64,000 nt of DNA from Bacteroidota bacterium (GTDB lineage: Bacteria; Bacteroidota; Bacteroidia; Chitinophagales; Chitinophagaceae), in assembly GCA_023428755.1 (NCBI GenBank), contig JAEYWX010000013.1, positions 1-64,000 of the forward strand, given 5' to 3'. Under the pieces are notes generated by a model. It was given only the letters and a program-made list of their open reading frames with translations, was not told the origin of the DNA and ran no database searches. Below, piece by piece: positions 7,412 to 17,244 of the stretch (its first letter is position 1; each line of letters opens with the position of its first letter). Position numbers and translations under genes: made by a program.

Positions 7412-9076
7412 TTAATTCAATATCCATTTGCGGTGAGAGAAATCGCCGAATGTTTCATTGGAATTCCGCTCGGCTTTGTACACCGAAAATAATTCATCAA
7501 GTGTAGTTAAAATTTGTTCTTCGTTGATGTTCTCTTTGAACTTCGTATTTAATCGTTCGCCTTCCCTGTCGCCACCAATATGCAAATTATAATGCCCGTA
7601 AGCTGTTCCAATAAATCCGATCTCAGATGCACTTGAACGGCCGCAACCATTGGGGCAACCGGTCATACGCAGAATAATTTCATCTTCTGTTAATCCATAC
7701 TTTGCAAGTAATGGTTCGATCTTATCGATCAATGTTGGTAAATAACGCTGTGCTTCTGCCAATGCCAATGGACAGGTATTAAATGCCACACAAGCCATTG
7801 CATTTTTGCGTAAAGCTCCTGCTTGTTCTGTATGTTTATCCAGTTTGAAATCGTGCAGCAGCTGTTCAATAGCCGGCTTATCTGCTTCCAGTACATCAGC
7901 AATAATTATATTCTGATTACCGGTAAAACGGAAATTTGCTTTTCCTGTTTTTGCAATTTCAAGTAATGCTGTTTTCATGGCAATCTGCTCATCATCCAAC
8001 ACTCGACCATTTTCTACAAACAAAGTAAAATACCACTTGCCTTGGTGATTCTTTTTCCAGCCGTAATGATCTTTACGTGAAGTAAACGTGTAAGGCTTGA
8101 TGTCGCCGAGTTTAAAACCACAACGTTTCTCCAGTTCTTCCTTCAAGCCATCAACCGTTAAACGGTCGATGGTGTATTTTAAACGGGCCAGTTTACGATC
8201 GCTTCTGTTACCATAATCACGCTGAATGGTGATGACTTCGTAAACAGCTTTCAATGTTTGCTCAACAGTTACAAAACCCAATACCGTTGCCAAACGTGCA
8301 TAGGTGTTGGGGTTACCATGTGTGGCACTTAAACCACCACCTGCTGCAATATTGAACCCGATAAGTTTGTTGTTTTCAATGACAGCAATCAATCCTACAT
8401 CATTCGTTAACACATCCACATCGTTGTTCGGCGGAATAGCAATACCGATCTTGAATTTACGTGGCAGGTAACGCTCCTGGTATAAGGGATCTTCTTCTGT
8501 TTTTTCTACCAGCTTCTCCTGGTCGAGCCACACTTCGTAGTATGATCTTGTTTTTGGCAATGCCATTACACTGATCTTATCTGCAAATGCAAATACTTCT
8601 TCATGAATCTCCGATTCAAACGGATGCGCACTGCAGGTAACATTTCTGTTTACATCACCACATGCAGCAATTGAATCCAACCCAGCAAGGTTGAACGAAG
8701 AGATAGTTGGCTTGATGTGCGATTTTAAAATACCATGCAGTTGAACAGTTTGGCGTGTGGTGATTTTAATCGTACCTGTTGAATGTTCACCAGCAACATT
8801 GTGCAAGGCAACCCATTGTTCAGGCGTTAAAAAACCGCCGGGCAAACGCAAACGGATCATATACGAATACAACCACTCTAATTTCTTAGCTGTACGTTCT
8901 TCTCTTCTGTCACGATCGTCCTGTTGGTACATGCCATGAAACTTGATCAACGATTGATCATCTTCGTACAATGCGCCGGTTAAGCCATCCTGCAGGCTTT
9001 CCTTCAATGTTCCTCTTAAACCTTCACTCGCTGTTTTGATACGCTCTACAGGAGATAAATTATTTTTTTCGCTCAT
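7412..9076 (-). CDS. cysI: assimilatory sulfite reductase, hemoprotein subunit
   Basis: 554 residues, the usual CysI/NirA-like length. It reduces sulfite to sulfide with six electrons on a coupled siroheme-[4Fe-4S] centre. The cluster ligands are C429, C435, C474 and C478 (ACVAFNTC and GCPNGCGRS), spaced C-x5-C-x38-C-x3-C as in the family. Substrate and siroheme contacts are seen in TTRQTVQLHG (about 106-115) and DVNRNVTCS. It sits downstream of cysJ with a 125-nt gap in which I see no gene or clear terminator. The neighbouring flavoprotein gene points to sulfite rather than nitrite as the substrate. Confidence 0.95.
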   Translation of the reverse strand: MSEKNNLSPVERIKTASEGLRGTLKESLQDGLTGALYEDDQSLIKFHGMYQQDDRDRREERTAKKLEWLYSYMIRLRLPGGFLTPEQWVALHNVAGEHSTGTIKITTRQTVQLHGILKSHIKPTISSFNLAGLDSIAACGDVNRNVTCSAHPFESEIHEEVFAFADKISVMALPKTRSYYEVWLDQEKLVEKTEEDPLYQERYLPRKFKIGIAIPPNNDVDVLTNDVGLIAVIENNKLIGFNIAAGGGLSATHGNPNTYARLATVLGFVTVEQTLKAVYEVITIQRDYGNRSDRKLARLKYTIDRLTVDGLKEELEKRCGFKLGDIKPYTFTSRKDHYGWKKNHQGKWYFTLFVENGRVLDDEQIAMKTALLEIAKTGKANFRFTGNQNIIIADVLEADKPAIEQLLHDFKLDKHTEQAGALRKNAMACVAFNTCPLALAEAQRYLPTLIDKIEPLLAKYGLTEDEIILRMTGCPNGCGRSSASEIGFIGTAYGHYNLHIGGDREGERLNTKFKENINEEQILTTLDELFSVYKAERNSNETFGDFSHRKWILN

Positions 9077-9201
9077 TATTTTTTTGTTTGTTAGAAGCCC
9101 GGAAGGTGGAAAGACGGGAAGAAATACTCCGAATCGTAATTACTCTTTCTGACTTTTCTGACTTTCGGTCTCTTTACTATTATCTATGAACCATCAACTC
9201 T

Positions 9202-10917
9202 TTAATACACATCCTTCTCGTAACGGCCTTCTTTCTTCAACTGTTCAAGGTAGGCTTTTGCTTCTTCTATTGTTTTCTTTCCTTCGGTTGCAATGATGTT
9301 GAGCAGCGTTGCTTCCACATCTTTACTCATCGGATCTTTTTTACCACTTATGTAAACTGAAGCACCTCCATCGATCCAGCTAAACAACTCAGCTGCTTTT
9401 TGCTGCATGCGATGCTGCACATATATTTTCTCCTGCTGATCTCTTGAAAAAGCAAGATCAATTTTGGTTAACACACCTGTCTGCACAAAATTCTGCAGTT
9501 CGGTTTGGTATAAAAAGTCAGTTACAAAATGTTGCTCACCAAAGAAGAACCAGTTACGACCACTGGCACCTGCTGCATCACGCTCCGATAAAAACGAACG
9601 GAAAGGCGCAACACCAGTACCGGGACCGATCATGATTACATCTTTATCGGCAGCAGGCAGTTTAAAATTTTTATCCTTGTGTACATAAAACGTAAGCGGC
9701 GCACCAACCGGCAAATCGCCAAGGAACTCACTGCACAAACCAAAGCGTTGTTCATCCTGCGACAGGAATGCATCTTTTGCAACGGTGATATGAATTTCAT
9801 TTTCGCCGTGTGCTGCAGGTGATGATGAAACGGAATACAAACGTGGAGCAATCGGCATCAACACTTTCACCACATCTTCAAACTGTGCTGCATCTTTTAC
9901 CGGATAGATACGCAACAGATCAACGAGATCCATCCGTGTATCAGGAATTTCCTGTTGCGTGATGGTTGCATATTTTTTTACAGTTGACGACAGCAAGTAG
10001 CAGATGTTGAGATTATGCAGCAACAGATCTCTTACTGTTCCTTCTGCTTTTGCAGTAACGATTACTTTGTCAGCTGCAATACCGGTGAGTGAAAGAATAC
10101 GATCCACCACTTCAGCACGGTTACCCGGCACAATACCAATGGTATCACCCGGTTCGTATGCGATCGGTTCCTCTGTGCCAATTTCAATATGAAACGTTGC
10201 TTTATTGGAACCACGATCATTCAAATTTACATTGGTCAACACAGTACCGTGATAATGCTTTTTACCTGCAGGCTTTTTCGCAACAGGTGCGGCAGTTTCA
10301 ACTGGCACCGCAGTTGCTTTCTGCTCAATTACCTGTATTACTTTTTCAAACCATGCAGCGGCATCGTCTTCATAATCCACATCGCATTTCTGAATGGGCA
10401 CTACTTCTGTTGCACCAAATGCTTTCAAACGTGCATCTACATCTTCTCCAGTTTTACAAAACATGGGATAGGATGAATCGCCCAATGCCAATACACTGTA
10501 CTTCAGGTTGGGAAGTTTCAGCTCTGTTTCATGAATATAATCGTAAAACTTTTTTGCAGGGATCGGTGGTTCACCTTCGCCCTGTGTACTGATCACCACA
10601 AAAAAGTATTCTTCTTTTGGCAAATCAGTAATGCGGTATTGACTTACATCAGCAAGCTTTACCTGCACGCCTTTTTTCTTTGCAATTGCGGCCAGGTTTG
10701 TTGCCAGCTTTTTAGAATTACCTGTTTCGGTACCAAATACCAAGGTCAACTTTTTTGCAGCAACCGATGCATGCGCAGCAGTTACTGTTGCGCCATTTCC
10801 ATTGGGCTTTTCTTTTGCTACAAGCCCACTCAAATAACCATTCACCCAAATGAGTTCTTCGGTTGAATAGTCTTTTAAAAATGCATGCAGTTGGTTTAAT
10901 CTTGCTTCGCCAATCAT
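9202..10917 (-). CDS. cysJ: assimilatory sulfite reductase, flavoprotein subunit
   Basis: 571 residues. It passes electrons from NADPH through FAD and FMN to CysI. Order: a short N-terminal helical part, a flavodoxin-like FMN domain (about 56-200; FGTETGNSKKLA, STQGEGEPP), a linker with Ala/Pro/Val/Lys repeats (about 202-220), an FAD-binding domain (RLYSVSSSP) and an NADP domain (MIGPGTGVAPFRSF, YISGKKDPM), ending EGRYEKDVY as in CysJ. It starts 15 nt after cobA in the same operon. Confidence 0.95.
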   Translation of the reverse strand: MIGEARLNQLHAFLKDYSTEELIWVNGYLSGLVAKEKPNGNGATVTAAHASVAAKKLTLVFGTETGNSKKLATNLAAIAKKKGVQVKLADVSQYRITDLPKEEYFFVVISTQGEGEPPIPAKKFYDYIHETELKLPNLKYSVLALGDSSYPMFCKTGEDVDARLKAFGATEVVPIQKCDVDYEDDAAAWFEKVIQVIEQKATAVPVETAAPVAKKPAGKKHYHGTVLTNVNLNDRGSNKATFHIEIGTEEPIAYEPGDTIGIVPGNRAEVVDRILSLTGIAADKVIVTAKAEGTVRDLLLHNLNICYLLSSTVKKYATITQQEIPDTRMDLVDLLRIYPVKDAAQFEDVVKVLMPIAPRLYSVSSSPAAHGENEIHITVAKDAFLSQDEQRFGLCSEFLGDLPVGAPLTFYVHKDKNFKLPAADKDVIMIGPGTGVAPFRSFLSERDAAGASGRNWFFFGEQHFVTDFLYQTELQNFVQTGVLTKIDLAFSRDQQEKIYVQHRMQQKAAELFSWIDGGASVYISGKKDPMSKDVEATLLNIIATEGKKTIEEAKAYLEQLKKEGRYEKDVY

Positions 10918-10932
10918 TTTCTGAAATTTCTT

Positions 10933-11742
10933 TTATTTAACCGTCACTAATTCATTAAATACAGAGCCTGCTTTGTTTGCAGCATACCAATCGAACTGTT
11001 CGTGCAGTTTCACTACATCACCAATGATCACAAGTGATGGCGAACTGAATTTCACACCTGCAAAATCTGCTTTTACATCACTGAGTGTTGAAACATGCAC
11101 ACGCTGGTGTTCTGTTGTTGCCTGTTCAATTACTGCCAGCGGCGTATGCGGTTTCTTTGTATGACGCAGAAACAACTCTGCCAAACCTTCGAGGTTACGT
11201 GCAGCCATATAAAACACGAGCGTATCGTTCGATGAAGCCCATGCTTTCCATTGCTCACGAGTATAAAAACTGCAGGGATTAAAGGTGATGAACTGTACCG
11301 CTTTTGCATAACCTCTTGCAGTAAGTGGAATGCCTGCATAGGCTGATGCGCCTGATGCAGCAGTTATTCCCGGAATAATTTCAAACGGAATGTTTGCTTC
11401 GTACAAGCTTTGCAACTCATCGAGTACATTGCTGAAGAAAGCCACATCGCCACCTTTTAAACGCAAAACGTTTTTACCGTTTTGTGCATGACCAACAAGC
11501 AGCTTATTAATATCTGTCTGTGCAACCGAACCATCATGATAGCCTTGTTTGCCTGTCATCAGCACTAATGCATCAGGACGTGCATACAGATCAGTGATCT
11601 CAGGATTCACCAACCGATCAACAATGATCACATCTGCTTCGGCTAAACGCTTCTGCAGTTTTACGGTAATCAACTCCGCATCGCCGGGACCAGCACCTGC
11701 AATTACCACTTTACCGGTTGTTTGACTCAGTTCGTTTGACAT
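10933..11742 (-). CDS. cobA: uroporphyrinogen-III C-methyltransferase
   Basis: 269 residues. It adds two SAM-derived methyls to uroporphyrinogen III to make precorrin-2, the first step to siroheme. The family start VVIAGAGPGDAELITVKLQK and PGITAASGASAYAGIPLTARG are present. The glycine-rich SAM segment reads LRLKGGDVAFFSNVLDEL, where most relatives have 'GDPFVFGRG', a departure that leaves the GGD core intact. First gene of its operon, behind operator B. The two further siroheme steps are encoded by the fusion gene at the end of the operon. Confidence 0.93.
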   Translation of the reverse strand: MSNELSQTTGKVVIAGAGPGDAELITVKLQKRLAEADVIIVDRLVNPEITDLYARPDALVLMTGKQGYHDGSVAQTDINKLLVGHAQNGKNVLRLKGGDVAFFSNVLDELQSLYEANIPFEIIPGITAASGASAYAGIPLTARGYAKAVQFITFNPCSFYTREQWKAWASSNDTLVFYMAARNLEGLAELFLRHTKKPHTPLAVIEQATTEHQRVHVSTLSDVKADFAGVKFSSPSLVIIGDVVKLHEQFDWYAANKAGSVFNELVTVK

Positions 11743-11758
11743 GTTTCGCTTCTTTATT

Positions 11759-11779
11759 ATCCTACTTTGTGAGTAGGGT
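11759..11779 (-). promoter_or_regulatory. sulfur-regulon operator B (cobA operon)
   Basis: On the minus strand, AACCCTACTCACAAAGTAGG followed by AT has a perfect CCTAC-N7-GTAGG dyad ending 16 nt before the cobA ATG. It follows the cysN terminator, so cobA has its own promoter. I do not see a good TAnnTTTG element here. Confidence 0.65.
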
Positions 11780-11787
11780 TTGTTTGC

Positions 11788-11812
11788 ATAAAAAAACCTT
11801 TCGGTTTTTTTA
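11788..11812 (-). terminator. terminator of the cysDN unit
   Basis: A-rich arm with CC, loop GAAA, GG and seven T's, nearly symmetric on both strands. The cysN stop codon lies within it. Confidence 0.75.
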
Positions 11813-13051
11813 TTTAATTAAAACAGCAGCTACGGTGCTGTTGCTCGTTTCATCAATTAATACAGCACTACCATTTTCGCTCAACTTATCGTATGAGTCG
11901 AATACAACAGGCGAAGCTGTTTTAATCACTGCTTTTACCACCTCGTTCAACTTCACATTTCCTTCAACCGGTTGTTGCTGCAAACTGTTTACATCCAGTT
12001 TATACTCTACCTGTTTTACTACAGAACGAACCAAACGGCTGCCATGCTGCAGGTAATATTTGTTACCGGGGATCAATGGCTTATCGTCCATCCAGCAAAG
12101 GAGTACATCCAGCTCATTGCTCACCTGCGGTTGATTATCTGATTTCACAATTGAATCGCCACGGCTGATATCAATATCATCGGCCAGTTGAATGATTACA
12201 CTCTGCGGTGCAAATACTTCATCAACCGGTTTGCCGCCAACTTCCAGTGTACTGATGGTTGTTTCAATACCTGCAGGCAATACAGTTACTTTATCGCCTA
12301 CTTTGTATGTACCACTTGTTACAGTTCCTGCATAACCACGATAGTCGTGCAGCTCTTCTGTTTGCGGACGAATAACCAACTGCACCTGAAAACGTGCATC
12401 AGTTAAATTGATGTCGCTATCAATTTCAACTGCTTCTAAAAATTCAAGCAACGGCTTGCCTTCGTACCAGGTAATTGTTTCGGATTTATCAACGATATTA
12501 TCGCCGTTCAATGCACTGATAGGAATGTAGGTTACATTATTCAAGCCAAGTTGCATTGCTACTTCAGCATAATCAATAAGAATATTGTTGTACACATCCT
12601 GCGAATAATCAACCAGATCCATTTTATTGATCGCCACTACCACATGTTTGATCTTAAGCAGGGAAGCAATGATGGAGTGACGGCGTGTTTGTTCAACCAC
12701 ACCTTGTCTTGCATCAACCAAAATGATGATGAGGTTGGCATTACTTGCACCGGTGATCATGTTTCGTGTATACTGCACATGACCGGGCGCATCAGCAATA
12801 ATGAACTTGCGCTTAGGTGTGGAGAAATAACGATAAGCCACATCAATGGTAATCCCTTGCTCACGCTCTGCACGTAAACCATCTGTCAGCAATGCCAGAT
12901 CAACTGAACCATCTGTTCTGTTCTTGGTTGATTTCTCCAATGCTTCCAACTGATCGATGAGAATATTTTTGCTGTCGTACAGCAAACGACCGATCAAGGT
13001 ACTCTTTCCATCATCTACACTGCCTGCGGTTATAAAACGAAGTAAATCCAT
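11810..13051 (-). CDS. cysN: sulfate adenylyltransferase subunit 1 (GTPase)
   Basis: 413 residues. With CysD it forms ATP sulfurylase, using GTP hydrolysis to drive sulfate + ATP to APS + PPi. Translation-factor GTPase motifs: GSVDDGKST (10-18), DAPGH and NKMD, then two beta-barrel domains. E. coli CysN is about 475 residues; the missing part is C-terminal, and there is no fused APS kinase. Lack of a kinase fits the APS-type reductase encoded by cysH. It follows cysD after an 83-nt spacer made of an inverted repeat. Confidence 0.95.
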   Translation of the reverse strand: MDLLRFITAGSVDDGKSTLIGRLLYDSKNILIDQLEALEKSTKNRTDGSVDLALLTDGLRAEREQGITIDVAYRYFSTPKRKFIIADAPGHVQYTRNMITGASNANLIIILVDARQGVVEQTRRHSIIASLLKIKHVVVAINKMDLVDYSQDVYNNILIDYAEVAMQLGLNNVTYIPISALNGDNIVDKSETITWYEGKPLLEFLEAVEIDSDINLTDARFQVQLVIRPQTEELHDYRGYAGTVTSGTYKVGDKVTVLPAGIETTISTLEVGGKPVDEVFAPQSVIIQLADDIDISRGDSIVKSDNQPQVSNELDVLLCWMDDKPLIPGNKYYLQHGSRLVRSVVKQVEYKLDVNSLQQQPVEGNVKLNEVVKAVIKTASPVVFDSYDKLSENGSAVLIDETSNSTVAAVLIK

Positions 13052-13054
13052 GAT

Positions 13055-13130
13055 TAAATTTTGAAAATTTGAAATTTCGAAATTGGGAAATTGGGAAATT
13101 GAATTTCAAAATTTCCCAATTCAACAATTG
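13055..13130. repeat. AT-rich inverted repeat spacer between cysD and cysN
   Basis: Repeated GAAATT / GGGAAATTG words, with a 12-bp stem AATTGGGAAATT / AATTTCCCAATT. The 15-mer AAAATTTCCCAATTC recurs exactly inside the FAD oxidoreductase gene at about 52750. Related AT words fill the dnaJ-grpE gap. Confidence 0.7.
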
Positions 13131-13134
13131 CACT

Positions 13135-14043
13135 TTAGAAGTACCCATTCTTCTTCCTGTCTTCCATTGCTGCTTCTGTAACCTTATCATCAATGCGTGT
13201 TTCACCACGTTCGCTGATGCGTGTTGCGATGATCTCTTCAATCACTTCATCTAAGTTTGTTGCAGATGATTCAACAGCTGCAGTACAAGTCATATCACCT
13301 ACTGTACGGTAACGAACACGTTTGGTGATGATCTTATCTTCAGCAGATGTTTGTACATGCTCACTCATTGCCACCAACTGACCTTCATGTTCAATCACTT
13401 CACGATCGTGTGCGAAATAAATTGAAGGCAGATCAATTTTTTCACTGCGGATATAATTCCAGATGTCTAATTCTGTCCAGTTGCTGATAGGGAATACACG
13501 AACGTTCTCACCTTTGTGAATACGACCGTTGTAAATATTCCATAACTCAGGACGTTGCAACTTCGGGTTCCACTGACCGAACTCATCACGTACAGAAAAG
13601 ATGCGTTCTTTTGCACGGGCCTTCTCTTCATCTCTGCGGGCACCACCAATACATGCATCAAATGCAAACTCTTCAATAGTATCGAGGAGTGTATATGTTT
13701 GTAACCAGTTGCGGCTTGGGAATTTTCCTTTGGGTTCAGTTAAGCTGCGTTGCTTAATGGTATCTTCTACCTTACGCACCACCAATGTAGCACCTACTTT
13801 GTTTGCCAGCCAGTCACGAAATTCCAATGCTTCAGGAAAATTATGGCCGGTATCAACATGCACCAATGGAAAAGGAATTTTACCGGGAGCAAATGCTTTT
13901 TTAGCAAGGTGCACCATTACGATAGAATCCTTTCCACCACTGAATAAAAGGGCCGGTTTTTCAAACTGCGCCGCTACTTCACGAAAGATGTGAATACTCT
14001 CGGCCTCCAACTGCTGTAAATAATCTAAATGATATTGACTCAT
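13135..14043 (-). CDS. cysD: sulfate adenylyltransferase subunit 2
   Basis: 302 residues, the normal CysD length. The adenylating subunit of ATP sulfurylase, an ATP pyrophosphatase with the PP-loop SGGKDS near residue 36. GGARRDEEKARAKERIFS and the C-terminal EAAMEDRKKNGYF match the family. It starts its own unit behind operator C, 11 nt upstream of the ATG, and is followed by cysN. Confidence 0.96.
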   Translation of the reverse strand: MSQYHLDYLQQLEAESIHIFREVAAQFEKPALLFSGGKDSIVMVHLAKKAFAPGKIPFPLVHVDTGHNFPEALEFRDWLANKVGATLVVRKVEDTIKQRSLTEPKGKFPSRNWLQTYTLLDTIEEFAFDACIGGARRDEEKARAKERIFSVRDEFGQWNPKLQRPELWNIYNGRIHKGENVRVFPISNWTELDIWNYIRSEKIDLPSIYFAHDREVIEHEGQLVAMSEHVQTSAEDKIITKRVRYRTVGDMTCTAAVESSATNLDEVIEEIIATRISERGETRIDDKVTEAAMEDRKKNGYF

Positions 14044-14054
14044 GATCTGTTATT

Positions 14055-14075
14055 ATCCTACCTACTGAGTAGGGT
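14055..14075 (-). promoter_or_regulatory. sulfur-regulon operator C (cysDN)
   Basis: Minus strand: AACCCTACTCAGTAGGTAGG followed by AT, with CCTAC-N7-GTAGG arms perfect, ending 11 nt before the cysD ATG. A TTTG about 20 nt further upstream (ATATTTGC) could be the -33 element. Confidence 0.65.
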
Positions 14076-14144
14076 TATATGATTGCAAATATAAGGCACA
14101 ATGTGCCTAACAGTTGTTTTTAATTACGCAAACATTTGCGCAAA

Positions 14145-14885
14145 TCAGGAATTTGTTGCTGAACTTACATCTGTATGTACGTGTAACCCGCATTCCTTGT
14201 TGCTTTTATCTTCCCACCACCAGCGGCCGGCACGAAAATCTTCGCCGGGGCGGATGGCTCTTGTACAAGGAGCGCAACCGATGCTTACAAAACCTTTATC
14301 GTGTAATACATTGTAGGGAACATGATTGTCACGGATGAACTGGTTGAGTTCTTCCCATGTCCAATGTAATATGGGGTGAAACTTGATGATCTGATTGCTC
14401 TCATCCCATTTAAGTTGAGTTGTTTGCTGACGGTCGGGACTTTGCTCGGCACGCAGACCGGTGATCCATATCTTTTTTCCTTTTAATGCACGTTTTAACG
14501 GCTCCACTTTACGGATGCCGCAACACTGTTTGCGGTTGTCGGTTGATTCGTAAAATGCATTGGGACCTTTCTCTGTTACATACTGCTGCAATGCTTCTGC
14601 ATTTGGATAGTATGCATGAATAGGTTGATTGTACGCTTCCAGTGTTGAGCGCCAGGTGCTGTATGTTTCGGTGAACATACGACCCGTGTCTAACGTAAAC
14701 ACATCGATGGGCAATTTTTCAGAAAAGATCAAATGGCTGATAGCCTGATCTTCCAAACCAAAGCTGGTTGAAAAGACGATGCTGCCTTTAAAACGTTCGC
14801 TCAGTAACTGTAAAGCTGCTGCAGGACTTTTACCCTGCAGCTCGCTTTCCAGTTGTGGTATTTGTTGTTGTAAACTCATGATCAA
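14145..14885 (-). CDS. cysH: adenylyl-sulfate (APS) reductase, iron-sulfur type
   Basis: 246 residues. It reduces APS to sulfite. Two Cys pairs typical of [4Fe-4S] APS reductases are present: CC at 121-122 (RKQCCGIRK) and C204/C207 (GCAPCTR), which separates it from PAPS reductases lacking the cluster. The C-terminal KECGLH holds the catalytic Cys. No APS kinase is encoded nearby, consistent with direct use of APS. The ATG overlaps the hom stop (ATGA); ATG at 14879 is an alternative start. Last gene of the metY-metX-hom-cysH series. Confidence 0.94.
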   Translation of the reverse strand: MIMSLQQQIPQLESELQGKSPAAALQLLSERFKGSIVFSTSFGLEDQAISHLIFSEKLPIDVFTLDTGRMFTETYSTWRSTLEAYNQPIHAYYPNAEALQQYVTEKGPNAFYESTDNRKQCCGIRKVEPLKRALKGKKIWITGLRAEQSPDRQQTTQLKWDESNQIIKFHPILHWTWEELNQFIRDNHVPYNVLHDKGFVSIGCAPCTRAIRPGEDFRAGRWWWEDKSNKECGLHVHTDVSSATNS

Positions 14886-16144
14886 TTAAAGTTTAAACCG
14901 GCTAATTCAAGACTCTTTTTTTTCAACTTACGGATCTCTACATCTTCAATGATTGGTTCCGGACTCAAAATTAAGGAGGTTCCGTTTTCACGCCACCAGT
15001 TGCTTTGTTTCAGTTCATTTGCATGTACCACACCTACCAAATATTTACGGTCGCTTTCTGCATGCCATTCTTCGATCCATTCCAGTTTATCTTTTGGAAT
15101 GTAATTCCAGTCATCAAAACTCAGGTACACTTTCAGATAGTAATCGTTGGTGAGTTCGTTGGGCTGATGGTAATACAATTTCTTGTACTCGTATTTGTAA
15201 TCGTAACGTAAAGCTGAGATATCACTCAACACAGCAGATGCTGTGGGGAACGATCCTGCACCTTTACCATAAAAGAACTGTTTATCTGCAAATGAACTTT
15301 CTACAACAGCGCCGTTATATTCGTTTTTTACAAAACTTAAATGATCGTCGTGCTTTACGAATTGCGGCAACACGAATGCAGCCACTTTACCATTCTGCAA
15401 TTTCTTCGCCTGGCCTACCAAACGTATTTCCAAATTTTTCTCTCTACCAACCGATGCATCAGAACCCTGAATATTCTGAATACCGGTAAACAATACATCA
15501 TCCGGCTTTGATACTACTCCATATGCATGCAGTAACAGGATGACCCATTTATTTACCGCATCCCATCCATTCACATCCAATGTTGGGTCGGCTTCTGCAA
15601 AACCTAATTGCTGTGCTTGTAACAATGCCTGTTTGAAATCGAGCTTCTCTTCAAACATTTTGGTAAGGATATAGTTGGTACTGCCGTTTACAATACCTCG
15701 AATGCCATGTAAGAGATCGTTATCATAATACTCTTCCAGGTTGCGAATAACCGGAATAGAAGCACATGATGAAGCTTCGTATAGAAATGAAAGCCCTGTT
15801 TCTGTCTGCAGCTTCAATAACTCCGGCAAATGTTCTGCAATCATTTTCTTACTTGCACTCACCACTTCTTTACCGTTCTTTAAGGCTGTTGATACAATAT
15901 AAAAAGCAGGTTCACTTTCATTGATCACCTCTACCACTACATTGATCTCCGGATCGTTCAAAATCACATCCCTGTCTACTGTAAATAATTCTTCAGGAGC
16001 ATTCCTTTTTTTATCAGGATTTTTGATACATACTTTTTTAATTCGTGCATTTAAAGATGGTGTTTGCTGTAACACTTTGTATAATCCCTCTCCTACTACT
16101 CCAAATCCAAATAGTCCAATGACCAACTGTTTATCTGATGACAT
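14882..16144 (-). CDS. hom: homoserine dehydrogenase
   Basis: 420 residues. It reduces aspartate semialdehyde to homoserine, the acceptor used by MetX. NAD(P) loop GFGVVGEG (13-20), the catalytic-Lys region around VVSASKKMIAEH, and GIVNGSTNYILTKM with ADPTLDVNGWDA of the homoserine dehydrogenase domain. The last 80 residues do not clearly resemble an ACT domain, so feedback control by threonine is doubtful. The start is 1 nt from the metX stop. It supplies homoserine to the methionine branch of this cluster. Confidence 0.92.
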   Translation of the reverse strand: MSSDKQLVIGLFGFGVVGEGLYKVLQQTPSLNARIKKVCIKNPDKKRNAPEELFTVDRDVILNDPEINVVVEVINESEPAFYIVSTALKNGKEVVSASKKMIAEHLPELLKLQTETGLSFLYEASSCASIPVIRNLEEYYDNDLLHGIRGIVNGSTNYILTKMFEEKLDFKQALLQAQQLGFAEADPTLDVNGWDAVNKWVILLLHAYGVVSKPDDVLFTGIQNIQGSDASVGREKNLEIRLVGQAKKLQNGKVAAFVLPQFVKHDDHLSFVKNEYNGAVVESSFADKQFFYGKGAGSFPTASAVLSDISALRYDYKYEYKKLYYHQPNELTNDYYLKVYLSFDDWNYIPKDKLEWIEEWHAESDRKYLVGVVHANELKQSNWWRENGTSLILSPEPIIEDVEIRKLKKKSLELAGLNFN

Positions 16145-16145
16145 A

Positions 16146-17198
16146 TTAACTGATTAATTGTTTTTTAAAATCTGTTTGTTGTGTTTGTTGTAAAAACTGA
16201 TGAATTGCTTTTGTAATCTGATCGTACTCCAACAGGAATCCATCGTGACCGTAAAACGATTCAATACTTTTGAAATGCGCCCCGTTGATCGTGTTTGCCA
16301 AAAACTGTTGTTCACTGATGGGGAACAACAGATCATTACTGATACCAATCACTAATGTGCGTGCAGTAATTTCTTTCAACGCCAGTTCAATGGAAGCACG
16401 GCTGCGGCCAACATTGTGTGCATCCATCCCTTTGCCCAGAAAATAATAACTGAATGCGTTGTAACGCTTCACGAGTTTATCACCCTGATAGCGTTGATAC
16501 GACTCGGCTTTAAAATCTTCCAGTACATCGTTGGTTTCTTCAATCTGGCTGATACCATACGCATCGTAGTGACGATAAGAAAGCAACGCAATACTGCGTG
16601 CTGCTTTTAAACCTGCCTGTCCGGCATCTGCACTTTTATTGTTCCAGGTAACATCGGCTTCAATAGCCAAACGTTGTGATGCATTAAAAGCAACACCCCA
16701 GGCTGAGTGATATGCATTTGTGGCAATAGGAATAATATGCTCGAACAATTGCGGTTCTTCAATTGCCCATTCGAGCAACTGCTGTCCGCCCATACTACCG
16801 CCAATGCCGATGTGTATTTTTTCAATCCCTAATTCTTTGCGTAAAGGATCATATGCACGGATCATATCCCTTGTAGTAAACCAGGGAAAATCGTGGTAGT
16901 AGGGTTCGTTTGTTAACGGATTAATATCCAACGGACCAATACTGCCGTATGCACTGCCGGGCATGTTTACGCAAACAATAAAATAGTTTGCCGGATCAAA
17001 CAACCTTCCTTCGCCTACCAATCCATCCCACCATTCCGAAGGATCGCTGTTGGCCGTTAATGCATGAAAGATCCAGACTGCATTGCTCTTGGTTTCATTC
17101 AACTCACCAAATGTTGTGTAAGCCAAATGATATTGGTTGAGCAATTCACCCGACTCCAGTCTGAATGGTTTATTGTATGTAAAAACTTTTGTTGACAT
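16146..17198 (-). CDS. metX: homoserine O-acetyltransferase
   Basis: 350 residues, an alpha/beta hydrolase fold enzyme that transfers acetyl from acetyl-CoA to homoserine. Nucleophile elbow GGSMGG with Ser135; the catalytic Asp lies around GISNDLLFP and the His in YGHDGFLLEY. NMPGSAYGSIGP fits MetX. Whether it uses acetyl- or succinyl-CoA cannot be proven by eye, but the length and motifs are MetX-like and the next enzyme upstream is an acetylhomoserine sulfhydrylase. Confidence 0.94.
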   Translation of the reverse strand: MSTKVFTYNKPFRLESGELLNQYHLAYTTFGELNETKSNAVWIFHALTANSDPSEWWDGLVGEGRLFDPANYFIVCVNMPGSAYGSIGPLDINPLTNEPYYHDFPWFTTRDMIRAYDPLRKELGIEKIHIGIGGSMGGQQLLEWAIEEPQLFEHIIPIATNAYHSAWGVAFNASQRLAIEADVTWNNKSADAGQAGLKAARSIALLSYRHYDAYGISQIEETNDVLEDFKAESYQRYQGDKLVKRYNAFSYYFLGKGMDAHNVGRSRASIELALKEITARTLVIGISNDLLFPISEQQFLANTINGAHFKSIESFYGHDGFLLEYDQITKAIHQFLQQTQQTDFKKQLIS

Positions 17199-17216
17199 TT
17201 CCTACCTTACCCCTCG

Positions 17217-17244
17217 TTCCCCTCTCCTGAAGGAGAAGGGAGGC
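17217..17244. repeat. GC-rich hairpin in the metY-metX spacer
   Basis: CCCCTCTCC-TGAA-GGAGAAGGG forms a stem 20-50 nt ahead of metX. The word type (CCCTCTCC/GGAGAGGG) recurs in related form in the metY leader (CCCC/GGGG at 18733-18747). No T run follows, so it is probably a processing or stability hairpin. Confidence 0.45.

Noticed and set aside
13011..13254. Small ORFs across the cysD-cysN junction, on both strands
   Set aside because: They are frames of the repeat and of the flanking genes; composition follows the AT-rich words.
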